Below, one piece after another: positions 1-24,370 of a stretch of DNA of 64,000 nt (positions are counted from its first letter, which is position 1; every line of letters begins with the position of its first letter). Under the pieces are notes generated by a model that made no database searches, was not told the origin of the DNA, and was given only the letters and a program-made list of their open reading frames with translations. The stretch lies in NCBI RefSeq assembly GCF_901709675.1, contig NC_051106.1:1090001-1154000 (forward strand). Reading direction: 5' to 3'. The stretch comes from Syngnathus acus. Its lineage: Eukaryota > Chordata > Actinopteri > Syngnathiformes > Syngnathidae. The translations under genes were made by a program, and so were the position numbers.

Positions 1-1
1 G

Positions 2-2355
2 AGCCAGGCCGCCGGCGGGGGAGGACATGGCGAAGGCGGAGGAGAGAGCGATGGCGGAAGTGTGCCCGCGGCGGTGCCCGCCACCGGCCCCGGCGACGAC
101 CAGCACAACGTCACCAACACCACCACCACCGAGCCCGACAGCTGGCAAAGCAGCCACCCCACACTCAGAGAGAGGTGCCAACCCTCGCATACTCCAGACG
201 ATCGTGTCATACTCGAGCCATTTTAGAACCTTTAGAATAAACTAAACCAAATTACCGTTATCTACAAGCACTCCAACCCAAATCGGGGTTTTCCAGGCTT
301 AAATGGCATTCGTAGCTCAAATCGGTTGTTTTGACCAAAAGTTAAAAAAGTTAATTATTCTATTACACAGTCAAATGGTGATAAGTGGTAATGACACAGG
401 ACAGTATTACCAATTTCCACACGGATAAATCCAAGTTGCTTCTAGATTTGTTTTTCATCAAAATTATGGCCTTTTAATTATTCTCGCTTGAGTTTTTTAG
501 TGCTTGATCGTCGCACTGATCCTTCTAATTTTTTGTTTTTTAGGAACGCCCTGATGTTCAACAACGAGCTGATGGCCGACGTCCACTTCATTGTGGGGCC
601 CCCGGGGGGATCGCAGCGGGTCCCGGCTCACAAGGTAACCAAACAAACTAGCTAGCTAGCAAGCCTGCGCGTGTCACCAGGGAACGTCCACTGACGCGAC
701 ACCGTTGTTCTTTTGTGCGGGCAGTACGTGCTGGCTGTTGGCAGCTCTGTGTTCTGCGCCATGTTTTACGGCGACCTGGCAGAGGAGGAGGCCGACATCC
801 GCATCCCCGACGTAGAACCCACCGCTTTCCTCATCCTGCTTAAGTGAGTGACACTGAAGCACCAACACACTTTATTTTCGTCAAAATTCTCAACAGCTTT
901 TGGCCAAATCTCTGATGAGAGGCCATGATGTAAAGCATAGCCTTGGAAGGGATTCCAGACGGCGAGACTTCAAAAGCTTCTGATTACTCATCCCGAGCAA
1001 GCAAGACTTGTCTGTGATGCTTTGTGTGTCCTCTTGCAAAAAAAAAAAAAAGAAAAACAAATCTGGTCTGACAATTATGTTGCAGAGCTGAAGGTTAAAA
1101 ATAACCTGCAGTGGCACATAGCATGCCGGGAGACTGCAGCGGTTCACTTGCGATGTGGAGGCATAGTGGGATGGCCTTTGGCTTCCCAAACTGTCACAAA
1201 GCAGGCCTGCGTATGCAGTGTCGTAAGGCTAAGTGAAGGTGGCCAAAAGTTGAAGGAGCTCGTTCCCCACTTTGGGCACCAAATCATGGCCGTCATTGAG
1301 TCGCATGCTCTTTGCCTGTCAGGTACATGTACAGTGACGAGATTGAGCTGGAGGCAGACACGGTGCTGGCCACCCTGTACGCCGCCAAGAAGTACATCGT
1401 CCCGGCGCTGGCCCGCACCTGCGTCAACTTCCTGGAGACCAGCCTGGAGGCTAAAAACGCATGCGTGCTGCTTTCGCAAAGCCGGCTGTTTGAGGAACCC
1501 GAGCTGACGCAGCGCTGCTGGGAGGTGATCGACGCTCAGGCCGAGCTGGCGCTGCGCTCCGAAGGTTTTTGCGAAATTGATGCGCAGACGCTGGAGATCA
1601 TCCTGCGTCGCGAGACGCTCAACGCCAAGGAGGCGGCTGTTTTCGAGGCCATCATGAGCTGGGCGGCCGCCGAATGCCAGCGACGGGGACTGGCGCCCGG
1701 CACCCGCAACCAACGCCAGGTTCTGGGAAAGGCACTCTTCCTGGTGCGCATTCCCACCATGAGTCTGGAGGAGTTTGCCAATGGGGCGGCGCAGTCCGAC
1801 ATCCTGACGCTGGAGGAGACGCGCAACCTGTTCCTGTGGTACACGGCCACCAACAAGCCCAGGCTGGACTTCCCCACCAGCGCCAGGACGGGTCTGGTCC
1901 CGCAGAGATGCCACAGGTTTCAGTCGTCGGCCTACCGGAGCAACCAGTGGCGCTACAGAGGGCGTTGCGACAGCATCCAGTTTGCCGTGGACAAGCGAAT
2001 CTTCGTCAGCGGACTGGGATTGTACGGATCCAGCGGCGGCAAGGCTGAGTACGGCGTCCGCATAGAACTTAAGCGTCAGGGCGCCATGCTGGCCCAGCGC
2101 CTCACCAAGTTTGTTTCGGACGGCTCCAGCGGGACCTTCCCTGTGTGGTTCGAACATCCGGTCCAGATCGAGCCTGACGCCTTCTACACGGCCAGTGTGA
2201 TTCTGGACGGCAACGAGCTCAGCTACTTTGGGCAGGAGGGCATGACCGAGGTGCAGTGCGGCAGGGTCACTTTCCAGTTCCAGTGTTCCTCGGACAGCAC
2301 CAACGGCACTGGCGTGCAGGGCGGGCAGATCCCCGAGCTGGTCTTTTATGCCTGA
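2..2355 (+). CDS. btbd6: BTB/POZ domain protein 6 (BTBD6), 5' end cut by window edge
   Basis: Adaptor of cullin-3 ubiquitin ligases; in zebrafish BTBD6 is known to promote neuronal differentiation. Exons read here: <2..174, 544..634, 725..843 and 1323..2355; junctions are GT-AG with phases 2, 0, 2. The first exon is already open at base 2 and encodes a Gly-rich, then Thr-rich stretch ending DSWQSSHPTLRER, the usual lead-in to the BTB domain; the true start lies left of the window. Exons 2-3 encode the BTB fold (ALMFNNELMADVHF, VLAVGSSVFCAMFYGDLAE). Exon 4 encodes the BACK region (RCWEVIDAQAE) and a PHR domain (RCHRFQSSAYRSNQWRY, VWFEHPVQIE), ending IPELVFYA-stop as in BTBD3/BTBD6. No frameshift is seen. 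The BTBD3 paralogue is the main alternative; adjacency to brf1 favours BTBD6. An ATG at base 27 opens a different frame and is not the start. Confidence 0.93.
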
Positions 2356-4162
2356 ATGCCGGGCGGATCCTCTCATGTAGCATTGCAAAGTCCGACTGAG
2401 ACTCTTCTGGAACTTTATTTAATTTAAGCTTTTCTTTCCTTATTTAAACACTGCGCTTGTTGACAACACAACTGGGCTACTTTCTGTTCTAAAAACGAAT
2501 TGGGTTGAATCAGCGCAGCCGGATCTTAACAAGCCACAGTTGTGCTCATGCGCTAAAGGTAAAAAGAGGCGACCGAGCTGAGACGAGTCCGGAGGCAGCT
2601 AACAAGAATCCAGTTGCCTCCATTCAAATTTTCAAGTTAAGTAGTTGACAACTATCCAAATGGGTTTGGTTTGTTTGTTCGACCCAACAAATCTTTTCGA
2701 GGCCACTTGCATACATTGACCAAGCAAGAACGGTTCCGTTCTCCTCTGTTCCCATCTTATTCTTCCAACAACACAATCGCAACATTTCCAAAATTTCCCA
2801 TTCTCCACACAAACTTTCCAAAACAGCGCAGAACCTCAAGCAATTCTCTCAACTGATTCAAACTATGTTTCAACCAGTGAGAAGAGTCCAGTTGCCTTGG
2901 TTAAACCTTTGGGTATGAGTGCGACCTACACGACTGAGAATCGACACAGACGCGTCGGGTTTTTGCCCTTGACGAGCACAGCCTCTCAACTGTTTGCTTT
3001 TTGTTCTTCTTTGGACAGCTTGATGCTGCCTGAAGAAGCATTGATGTGGTGGGAGAATAAGAACGATAAAAATTCTCCAAACTTTGCTTATGCTTTCTAT
3101 GTTGTGTGTTTGTTGACACGACATCGTTTCATTCAGCAAAATTCAATTGTTTGTCAGTATTAATCAGGAAGGCATTAAAATAGAGAACTGTACCTATGGC
3201 GGGAGGTTTGATGCAAAGGTCTCTGGAGAGTGCCAGGAAGGTTTTTCCCAAAGTGTACACGTTCACCTGGAAGAAGACAACGAGGACATGGTCACATGAC
3301 CGTCACGATAAACAAGCACTCGAAGGCAGCCACGCCGGTGGCAAAATGTATTCTCGGGGCGCCCTTTTATTTTTCACATTACATTATTAATGTGACGGGT
3401 GTGTGCGTCACGTTTCATTCCAACCACCCCCCGCCCTCATCTGCAAGTGAAAGGCCGGATGACAAAGACACGAGACGTCCTTTTGACTCGCTTTGCCAGC
3501 AAGCAGCACAACGACAGAAGGTGGCGAGGGTTGCGAACCCTCATCTGATCTCTGCCGCTCCCCCTTGCCGAGGTGGGGGCTTGGGGTTTCCCGCCCCCAC
3601 CGAAGGCAGTCTGGTGCTATTCTGGTTTGAGGGTTCCAGCCAAGAATTGACATGTGGGCCAGGAATGCTGCATGGACGTGTGTTGATGGCATGTTTCTTT
3701 CCCGTGCTACAGACACACCGGAAGTAAGATGGTGGGGGGACGTAACGCCCAAAGTGAGGCCCGTTGCCAAGGAGCAGCATGTTTGCAAAGGAAGAAAAAC
3801 AAAAGAAACACACAGGTAGTAAAGCAGAAGACACGCAAAGTCACGCTGGCAATGAAACACAGGAAGTTCCAGACAGCAGGACAGGAAGTAGAGGTGCAAT
3901 GGAAGTAGTGGATGGAAGGGGGGAGGGTCATGAGCTTCACCTTGACTAAGATAGTAAGCTGCGACATCTGTGGGTTCTGTGTTTGATTCCTGCCATGACT
4001 TTATTGCGCCACTGATTGAGTCATTCCAGACTGATGACACGTTCATGCACCTGCATGCCACCAGAGGGCGTGTTGGGTGGTCACAGGCTGCGGCAGGACA
4101 GCTGCCTGTCTAAAAATGCGGCCACGCCCAGCTGTGGCTGTGCCTCAGAATGCGCACACACG
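2356..4162. other. btbd6 3' flank, no gene recognised
   Basis: This 1.8 kb stretch follows the btbd6 stop. The first few hundred bases are AT-rich and probably 3' UTR, but no clear polyadenylation hexamer stands out. Short open frames on both strands lack recognisable domains and splice partners. I looked here on the minus strand for further brf1 exons and found none. Confidence 0.5.
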
Positions 4163-4164
4163 TA

Positions 4165-5737
4165 CAGGACTGTCTCCGAAAATTAGAATATTGTAATAAA
4201 GTTCTTTATTTTCTGTAATGCAACTAAGAAAACAAAAGTGTCATACATTCTGGAGTCATTACAAATCAACTGAAATATTGCAAGCCTTATTATTGTAATA
4301 TTGCTGATTATGGCATACAGCTTAAGAAAACTCAAATATCCTATCTCAAAATATTAGAATATTTCCTCAGACCAGATTTATAACAGCAAAACAAAATCAA
4401 ACATTTGAAAATGTCCATTAATGCACTCAGTATTTGGTTGGGAATCCTTTTGCACGGATTACTGCAAGCAATGCGGCGTGGCATGGAGGCAATCAGCCTG
4501 TGGCATTGCTGAGGTGTTATGGATGCCCAGGATGCTTCAATAGCGGCCTTTAGCTCATTTGCATTGTTGGGTCTGGTGTCTTTCAGCTTCTTCTTCACAA
4601 TACCCCACAAATTCTCTATGGCGTTCAGGTCAGGGGAATTGGCAGGCCAATCGAGGACAGTAATGCCATGGTCAGTACACCATTTACTGGTGGTTTTGGC
4701 ACTGTGGGCAGGTGCCAGACCATGCTGGAAAATAAAAATCATCATCTCCATAGAGCTTTTCAGCAGATGGAAGCATGTAGTGCTCTAAAATCTGCATTTA
4801 CTCTGGACTTGATGAAACACAGTGGACCAACACCAGCAGCTGACATGGCTCCCCAAACCATCGCTGACTGTGGGAACTTCACACTGGATTTCAAGCAACT
4901 TGGATTTTGCTCCTCCCCAGCCTTTCTCCAGATTCTGGCGCCTTGACTTCCAAATGAAATACAAAACTTGCTTTCGTCTGAAAAGAGGACTTTGGACCAC
5001 TCTGGAACTGTCCAGTGCTTTTTTTCCATAGCCCAAGTCAGACGCTTCTTCTGTTGTCTTTAGTTCAGAAGTGGCTTGACCATGGGAATACGGCTATTGT
5101 AGCCCATTTCCCGGACACGTCTGTGAACAGTGGCTTTTGATACCTGGACTCCAGCTTCAGTCCACTGTCTTTGAAGCTCCCCCAAATTCTGGAAGCGACT
5201 CTTCTTCACAATGCTGTTAAGGCTGCGTTCATCTCTCTTGGTTATGCAGCGTTACCTGCCACATTTCCCCCTTCCAACAGACATTTTGTGGTTGTGCTTT
5301 GAAACTGCACTCTGTGAACAGCTTGCTCTTTGAGAAATTTCTTTTTGCGTCTTACCCTCCTAATGGAGGGTGTCAATGATGGTCCTCTGGACAGCAGTCA
5401 GATCAGCAGTCTTCCCCATACTTGTGATTTAGTTTACTGAACCAAGCTGAGTGTTTTTCAAGGCTCAGGAAACCCTTGCAGGTGTTTCAAGTTAATTAGA
5501 CGATTCAAGTGATTAGTTGAATACCCTACTAGTATACTTTTTCATGATATTCTAATATTTTGAGATAGGATATTTGAGTTTTCTTAAGCTGTATGCCATA
5601 ATCAGCAATTTTAAAATTATTAAAGGCTTGCAATATTTCAGTTGATTTGTAATGAATCCAGAATGTATGACATTTTTGGTTTTTTAATTGCTTTACAGAA
5701 AATAAAGACCTAATTCTAATTTTCTGTGACAGTCCTG
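4165..5737 (-). mobile_element. Tc1-like DNA transposon with long inverted repeats, defective
   Basis: The 1573 bp element starts CAGGACTGTC and ends with its complement GACAGTCCTG, flanked on both sides by TA (4163-4164 and 5738-5739), the Tc1/mariner target duplication. The inverted repeats are about 195-210 bp (roughly 4165-4365 and 5545-5737); matching landmarks include the CTCAAATATCCTATCTCAAAA block near each inner edge. It lies in the intron I assign to brf1. The two repeats differ by several substitutions and indels, so the copy is not recent. Confidence 0.93.
4341..5425 (-). pseudogene. Tc1-like transposase, inactivated
   Basis: Reading the minus strand from about 5420, a start (MGKTADLTAVQRT) leads into an HTH-like N-terminal region. 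Next come a stretch around the first catalytic Asp (LFSDESKF, about 4970-5000) and the C-terminal catalytic block (VLDWPANSPDLNAIENLW, about 4620-4660) of the DDE family. In-frame stops (for example after DTLH, and after MVKPLLN) and frame changes break it into pieces, two of which remain open (4341-4751 and 4760-5029). It should not make active protein. Confidence 0.85.
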
Positions 5738-5739
5738 TA

Positions 5740-6168
5740 TCCTCTCTAGCACACTGAGTGTTCTATTAGCGTGCTTCAAAAACAGACGAGAGCAATGGAC
5801 ACACCTGAACGATGTCGCTGAGGTCCAACAACATGTCTGCCCCACCAATGTTAAGTCATCGAGCAAAAATATGCAAACAAAAAAACGATATTACATTTTG
5901 ATCAGGTGTCATCAAAGAGGACCACGTCTTCTCAAAAACTGAAGCATTTGACCTTCTACAAAGAGGCTTCTTTCCCATTCCGCATGTTTTCGTACGTTGC
6001 CTCCTGGTCAGAGTTCATTCATGCTCACAAATGTTCATTGTCGCAAACACACCCACAACTGCTGGCCAACGTCATGTGAACATTTGGTACTTCAAATGAA
6101 CGCAGATCAGAAGGTAACGTCGGAAACAAGTCAATCGCTGCCCGCGCAGCGCACAGCCCAAAGGATAC
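5740..6168. other. Unique-looking intron sequence
   Basis: Lies between the Tc1 right end and brf1 exon 3. No exon, repeat or RNA gene could be recognised. Confidence 0.4.
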
Positions 6169-7035
6169 GCGGAGTTCCTTCAGTGCGGCACACCAAGTAG
6201 ATGCAGGCGGCCACCGTGTGCGCCGCCTTGCGCCCGCACGTCAGGCGCTTGGCCAGTGCCATCTTGTAGAAGTTGAAGGCCGTGTCCAGGCAGTGCTGGT
6301 TCAGCTGAAGCTGGTGGCCTAGGACACCAATGTGCTGCTTGGCTGTGGGCACAAACGTGTAGATGAGGAGGCCCAATGAGACAAAAGGTCAACTCAATTT
6401 GTACGTACCTCTGTAGAGTGTTTGCGCCCGCGACTCCTTTCCCGCGTGGGCCAGATGACCGTCTCCGAACGACGGATTCTTGGCGCCACCTGTACGATGA
6501 AAGGGCACATTTCGTGTTCACATTGCAAGACGCCAAGACATGATGTCATGACAAAGCAGCAAATTGGGGTCAGCAAACTAAAGGAGGAGATTGGCGTGAG
6601 ACAGTAGCACACTCATGTGGGCGCTCAGGGAACTACAACAACATACAAGATAGCAGATGCTTGGTGGGGTCAAAGTTCAAGAGGATATATGCTTGACGTG
6701 TGACTGATAAACAACAGCTGGCTGATGTGATGAATCAATATGAGTGCCGTTGCTCATTTGCACAAGGGAAAACCTGAAGTGACATTTTGGTCTCGTGGAC
6801 TTCTACTTTTATTTTTATGAGGCACTTCAGAAAGCGGACGGATAGAATTCTGACCTTCCGAAGAGACAAACTGCGAGGCCGCAAGCGAGCGTCCTCCTCC
6901 CGACTCAACAAACTCCACCTCGGAGACGATGATGTTGTCCTCCAGAACGGACCCGCAGGCCATGCAGACGGCGTCCCCGCGCGCATGGTCCACGTCCACG
7001 TCAGAACTGCCGCAGTTCTTGCACGTCCGGCTCAT
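6169..7035 (-). CDS. brf1: Transcription factor IIIB 90 kDa subunit (BRF1), first three coding exons only
   Basis: BRF1 recruits TBP and RNA polymerase III to tRNA and 5S genes. Exons on the minus strand: 6855..7035, 6409..6489, 6169..6342; all junctions leave phase 1 and use GT-AG. The start is the ATG at 7035, just before the zinc ribbon: Cys5, Cys8, Cys24 and Cys27 in CKNC and CMAC, then [18 protein letters not shown], a near match to vertebrate BRF1. Exon 3 opens the first cyclin fold ([33 protein letters not shown]). It ends at a good donor (CGC|GTATCC) in the phase expected for the next vertebrate exon. The other roughly 500 residues are absent down to base 1. Either the rest lies left of the window with btbd6 nested in intron 3, or this is a 5' fragment; the intact frame and splice sites favour the first. 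Confidence 0.88.
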
Positions 7036-10000
7036 CTTAGCCTCTCTCGCGCACTCCATGTTCAACACAATAAGCGCATTAAGAACAAACAGCAATGACA
7101 TCACTCAAGTTGCAAATTTTCCAGAAAACGTCACTGCAGAAGAAAAACAAGTGAAATGCCAGCAAAACACAAAAGCATAGTTCAGCGAGCATCAAAGGAG
7201 GATTCTGGCCACCGGTTCAGGATCTACCCTGCCTGCTGCCTTAAGACTGCTGTGCGACCCTCGTGAAGATAAGCGGTTGCTAAGTTGAATGACTTAATTC
7301 AGCATCAAAAGTCGACACAAACGTCCAAGAATTCAGTGATTCTGCAGCTGTGGCACGTTAAAGTGTCACTAGTGAGGACAGTTCATTTACATTTAGCTTT
7401 TTATCGCAATAAATTTGCATTCATTGTATATTTTTCTATATTTAAAAGCGGTGTCAATGTTTCAACTGTACAGAATGTTACAATGGCCTACAATGATAAA
7501 AGTGCACTTTATAGAAGAAAATGTTTGCCTCGTTTTAAGGTCTACTATGCAACTGTATGATAACGTTGGTCATGACGGCGGTGGATTTGGAGGGTTAAGA
7601 AATTCTGTTGGGAGATACTTGGTGTCAGATGTTTGAGAGCCACTTCATTTGTTAGCTGTCGTTCATGAACTACGCCACGAAACTCGGGTTTCCTCAATAC
7701 GTCACGGAGCCCGAACGTTACGTCGCTTTCACATGACAACGCATTCAAAGACATTTCGACGTGACTTTCTCCTGAATTAATTCCGTAGTTTAAAGCGGAC
7801 TTAACCACACCATCCTGCAAGATCGTCGAGAAAACTAGTGACAATTGTGGACCTACCGCGTTTAGCCGGCTAGCTACGTGGCACCGCCGCCGTCCACTGC
7901 TCGCTCCAGCCACGCGTCAATTCGGCGACACGCCAGGAAAAATAAAAGGTCCCACGAAGGCACACTTTATTCGGAATGTCGCGTGCTGGAACTAACGAGC
8001 TGAAGCCGGTGGACACTCCACACGTGCCCGCGCGTGCACGTTAGTACCTGAAATCCGGCGTGGAGTGACGCGCGCGTGCGCGCCTCCCGCCCCCTCAAAA
8101 ACACTTGGGTGGGTGGGTAGGTGTTTCTCTAAAGTATGTGCCTATTTAATAAAAGTAGTAGTGAACCTGAACTTGGTTAAATTGTCAGAAAAAAATTAGA
8201 CACGCGTATACACAAGACACGTGCGTGCTCGGACGATACCAATTACGGTCAGAGGCGAGGGGTGCTCGAGTCAGTTCACGTTGGATTTAAGTGGTCTGAG
8301 CCAATAACAACAACAAAACAGTTTCAACAGAGTTTCTATGAAACATTTTCTGCATTTTGGTGTTTCAAAGTATCCGCTTGAATTCCGCGTGACGCGTGGA
8401 CCGCACCAGAACCATGAATTCCAAAAGCACCTTTTCAATTACACGTCATTACGTCAGAAATGTATTTCTCTGTGATAAAATGACATATGTACACGACAAA
8501 ATTTCTCCTCATACACAAGTTTTCCTCATGTCAAATTAATCTAGTCATGTTCATGAAATATTAAAATAAAAATCATTTTTATCTGAATTAATTTTAATGA
8601 ATTTCAAACTGCATGCATGCAAGAGTGCATATGTAACAGAACACCAGAGTCCAAAGTAGGAAATACTGCTCTTTATTCCCAATTGCTGTCAGCAAATGCG
8701 GCGCTGGCATACAAAGCCACCGAATGAGCACCTTTCAAGTGCGCACAAACAATACAGTCACACACGCATGCATACACACATTTGTTTAGTGAAGCTGTTC
8801 TTTGAGGCAACGAGCATAGAAAAATACTTTTAGCAGCAGTGTTACAGGCTGAATAACACATGTCAGCCAAACTCAAGTACATCAAGTGATGAGTTGTCTT
8901 TCACCTGCTTGGATTTGTGCTCTTCACAGACGTTCTTCATACAAAAAGAGAATCCAAAAAGGAATGTGTTTAGTGTGCGCGTCACCAGGATGTCGTCAAA
9001 ATTACTTCTCAGATGCGACTTCCATGATCAGGGCCCCAAAAGCCGAAACTTGGATTGAAGGCCACAACTACTATTTTTGAATTGGACAATGGTCAGAGAC
9101 GAGTAGAGAGACAAAAACGCAATACATAAAATATTTTAACAATAAAATGGCAGTAATTAACTTAATTGAAAAATAAAATTTGTTTTAAATGACCCAATTA
9201 TTTGTTACATTTTAAAATGTTCAATGTATAGCAGACCTTAGCTATTGGCCAACTGCAAACCATCAAAATGTAAAAATCTGTTGTGGGGAAAATGATGCAC
9301 ATGGGCGGGGGACTAATTGGGCGTTCCATGAGGGGCCATCGGGCGCTCTTTTCCTGGTCCACTTTCAGGAAATTATATTGTTTACTTTGCCATGGAAGGG
9401 GGGGCTTATATCTTGGGGGCAGGGGGGAATGGGAATTGACCTGCAGTATTCGTAGTTATGCAATAGAGCCAAATGAACGTAACAAATACTAACGGAGAGT
9501 TTTCACGCAAATGCTTGTCGAGCCGGATTGACGATTGAAGCAGTCCGGATGTGGGCCCCTGGACCATACTTGCCCCTCCCCACACCCGTCCGTCCCATCT
9601 TCAAAGCGTTACCCTTCAAGTGCTAATTTGCCACTGTCAACTGAAAGCCCCGTCCCCAAGAGTTCAATTGTAGCATTCTTGTCCGGATCTAACCCGAAGC
9701 AGTCAACCTTGTAACGTTCTAACCTGACAAAACCATCATCATCCCTCTCTGAAAACCAACTTTTTGTTCCAAAACTGCAAAGTAAGGGTGCACGGTTAAG
9801 AGCCCTGAGGTCCAAAATGCAAAGGTGAGGAAGACCAATATTGTGGAAAGTCAAAACTGCACATCCAAACATCTGCAGTAATACATTTCCCCCGATGCTT
9901 TTCCTATCGACCACACAAATACGCTTTCAGTCCAGAAAGTGACGTCAAGGCCCGCCTGCTGAGCTTTGTAAGACAAACAAGATGACCGATGTCAAAAGTA

Positions 10001-10120
10001 GGAAAGGTAAAGACGACGCGAACAAAAAGGACGCCAGAGATGGCAACTCTCAAAACAGGAGAAAAAGGTTCTTTTGGAGACCCGGTTTCCGCCGGCTACG
10101 TTCGATCCCCGAACGAAGAC
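7036..10120. other. Intergenic: brf1 upstream region and zfyve21 3' flank
   Basis: Holds no supportable coding exon. A CpG-rich stretch at about 7880-8090 (many CG, several ACGTG) is a plausible brf1 promoter region. 8450-9270 is AT-rich without recognisable motifs. The plus-strand frame at 9982-10197 has no domain and overlaps the zfyve21 3' end. Confidence 0.4.
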
Positions 10121-22722
<12,602 letters not shown>

Positions 22723-23348
22723 CCCTGTCAGCCATAGACGTCTACTAGACGTCTGGTCTATGTATAGACCTAATTTAGATGTCTAAAACTGGTCTCGGTA
22801 TAGACCTAAAATAGACGTCTAAATTAAAAACATCAAATATGATCATATTTCAAACTTTTAAAGTCTGAACCAGCTGTAAGTTGTATAAATAATGTACAGA
22901 AGTTGATTGGATTTGTGTTTAACAAACATATTGATCGGTACATGTGAATTGGTTATTTCTGTAACCTGATGTAGTCGTCTATTTTAGGTTATTTTATAGA
23001 CCTAAAATAGACGTCTAAATTAGGTCTATATATAGACCTAAAATAGACGTCTAAATTAAGTCTATATATATATATATAGACTTAAAATAGACGACAAATT
23101 TAAATCCATTAAATATGAAATATTAAACCATAAACCAGCTGTAGGTTGTATAAATAATGAACAGAGGTTGTATTGCTTTTTTTAAACGGCCATTGATCTG
23201 TGTGAAGTGTGGTTATTTCTGTGACCTGATTTTAGGTCTACGGAATAATCTAAAATAGATGACAAAATTAAATCCATCAAATATGATCATATTAAACCCA
23301 AAACAAGTTGTGTTGCTTTGTTTTAAACAACCATTGATCCGTGTAAAG

Positions 23349-23549
23349 CAGGGGTCTCAAACTCCAGTCCTCGGGGGCCGCATTCCTACATGTTTTCCAA
23401 GTTTCCCTCGTGAAACACACCTGATTCAATTTTCAGGCTCCTGCAGAACGTGAGGATGAACTGATCATTTGAATCAGGTGTGTTTAACGCGGGAAACTTG
23501 GAAAACATGTAGGAATGCAGCCCCCGAGGACTGGAGTTTGAGACCCCTG
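23349..23549. mobile_element. hAT-type palindromic MITE, 201 bp
   Basis: Starts CAGGGGTCTCAAACTCCAGT and ends with the complementary ACTGGAGTTTGAGACCCCTG. It is flanked by the 8 bp target duplication GTGTAAAG (23341-23348 and 23550-23557), diagnostic of hAT elements. The two arms pair over most of the length. It interrupts one unit of the tandem array. Confidence 0.95.
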
Positions 23550-23767
23550 GTGTAAAGTGTCATTGGGGGTATGGAATAACCTAAAATATACGACAAAATT
23601 AAATCCATCGGATATAAAATATTAAACCCAAAACCATTCTGTAAGTTGTATAAATAATGTACAGAAGTTGTGATGCTTTGTTTTAAACAACCATTGATCC
23701 GTGTGAAGTGCGGTTATTTCTGTAACCTGATATTAGGGCGATGGAATAACCTAAAATAGACGACAAA

Positions 23768-23907
23768 ATGAAATCCATCCATTCTCTATGCTGCTTGTCC
23801 CCACAGGGGTCGCAGGCGTGCTGGAGCCTATCCTAGCAGTCATCGGGCAGTAGGCGGGGGACACCCTGAACTGGTTGCCAGCCAATCGCAGGGCACACAT
23901 AGACGAA
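23768..23907 (-). mobile_element. 5'-truncated SINE fragment
   Basis: Minus-strand copy of the 3' half of the tRNA-like SINE seen complete at 31327, 42753 and 50299. It reads back from the TGGAT tail through the GGGATAGGCTCCAGCACGCC-like and GGTTGCCAGCCAATCGC-like blocks. It is inserted within the AAATCCATC block of an array unit. Confidence 0.85.
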
Positions 23908-24054
23908 CAAAAATTAAATCCATCAAACACGAAATATTAAACTCTAAAGCTAGAATTGTGTAAATAATCTACAGAAGTTGTATTGCTTTGTTTTAAACAA
24001 CCATTGATCCGTGTGGAGTGTCCTTATTTCTGTAACCTGAGGCCAAAATTAAAT

Positions 24055-24091
24055 CCATCCATCCATTTTCTATACCGCTTGTCCTCACCAT
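24055..24091 (-). mobile_element. Very short SINE 3'-end fragment
   Basis: ATCCATCCATTTTCTATACC and GCTTGTCCTCACC match the last 35 or so bases of the same SINE in reverse. It again sits at an AAATCCATC|AAATATG junction of the array. Confidence 0.7.
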
Positions 24092-24370
24092 CAAATATGA
24101 AATATTAAACCCTAAACCAGCTATAAGTTGTATAAATAATGTACATAATTATGTACTTAAGTTGTATTGCTTTGTTTTAAACAACCAATGATCCCTGTGA
24201 AGTGTGGTTATTTCTGTAACCTGATATAGAAGTCTATATTAGGTTATTCCATAGATGCCAAAATTAAATCCATCAAATGTGAAATATTGAACCCTAAACC
24301 AACTGTAATTTCTATGAACAATGTTGTATTGGTTCGTTCGAAACGCTAGGGGAAAACATGTGCATAAATT

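Larger units (their letters stand above)
22860..24330. repeat. Tandem array of about 145 bp units, six to seven diverged copies
   Basis: Recurring blocks in fixed order: AAACCAGCTGTAAGTTGTATAA, TAATGTACAGAAGTTG, TTTTAAACAACCATTGATCC, GTGAAGTGTGGTTATTTCTG, TAACCTGAT, and AAATTAAATCCATCAAATATG. The ATTGATC block (with variants) recurs near 22928, 23192, 23332, 23693, 24001 and 24185. After subtracting an inserted MITE and two SINE fragments, several spacings reduce to about 140-170 bp. Confidence 0.8.

Noticed and set aside
1144-2388. 414-codon open frame antisense to btbd6
   Set aside because: It mirrors the long GC-rich btbd6 last exon; no domain or splice support, and the plus strand is clearly coding.
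3408-4061. 217-codon minus-strand frame
   Set aside because: Low-complexity composition, no family resemblance, no splice context.
6169-7035. brf1 as a processed or unprocessed pseudogene
   Set aside because: Introns are present, the frame is intact, and splice sites and phases match; truncation is better explained by the window edge. It stays possible.
22860-24330. CRISPR-like array
   Set aside because: Repeat units are contiguous, diverged and AT-rich with no unique spacers, in a vertebrate genome.
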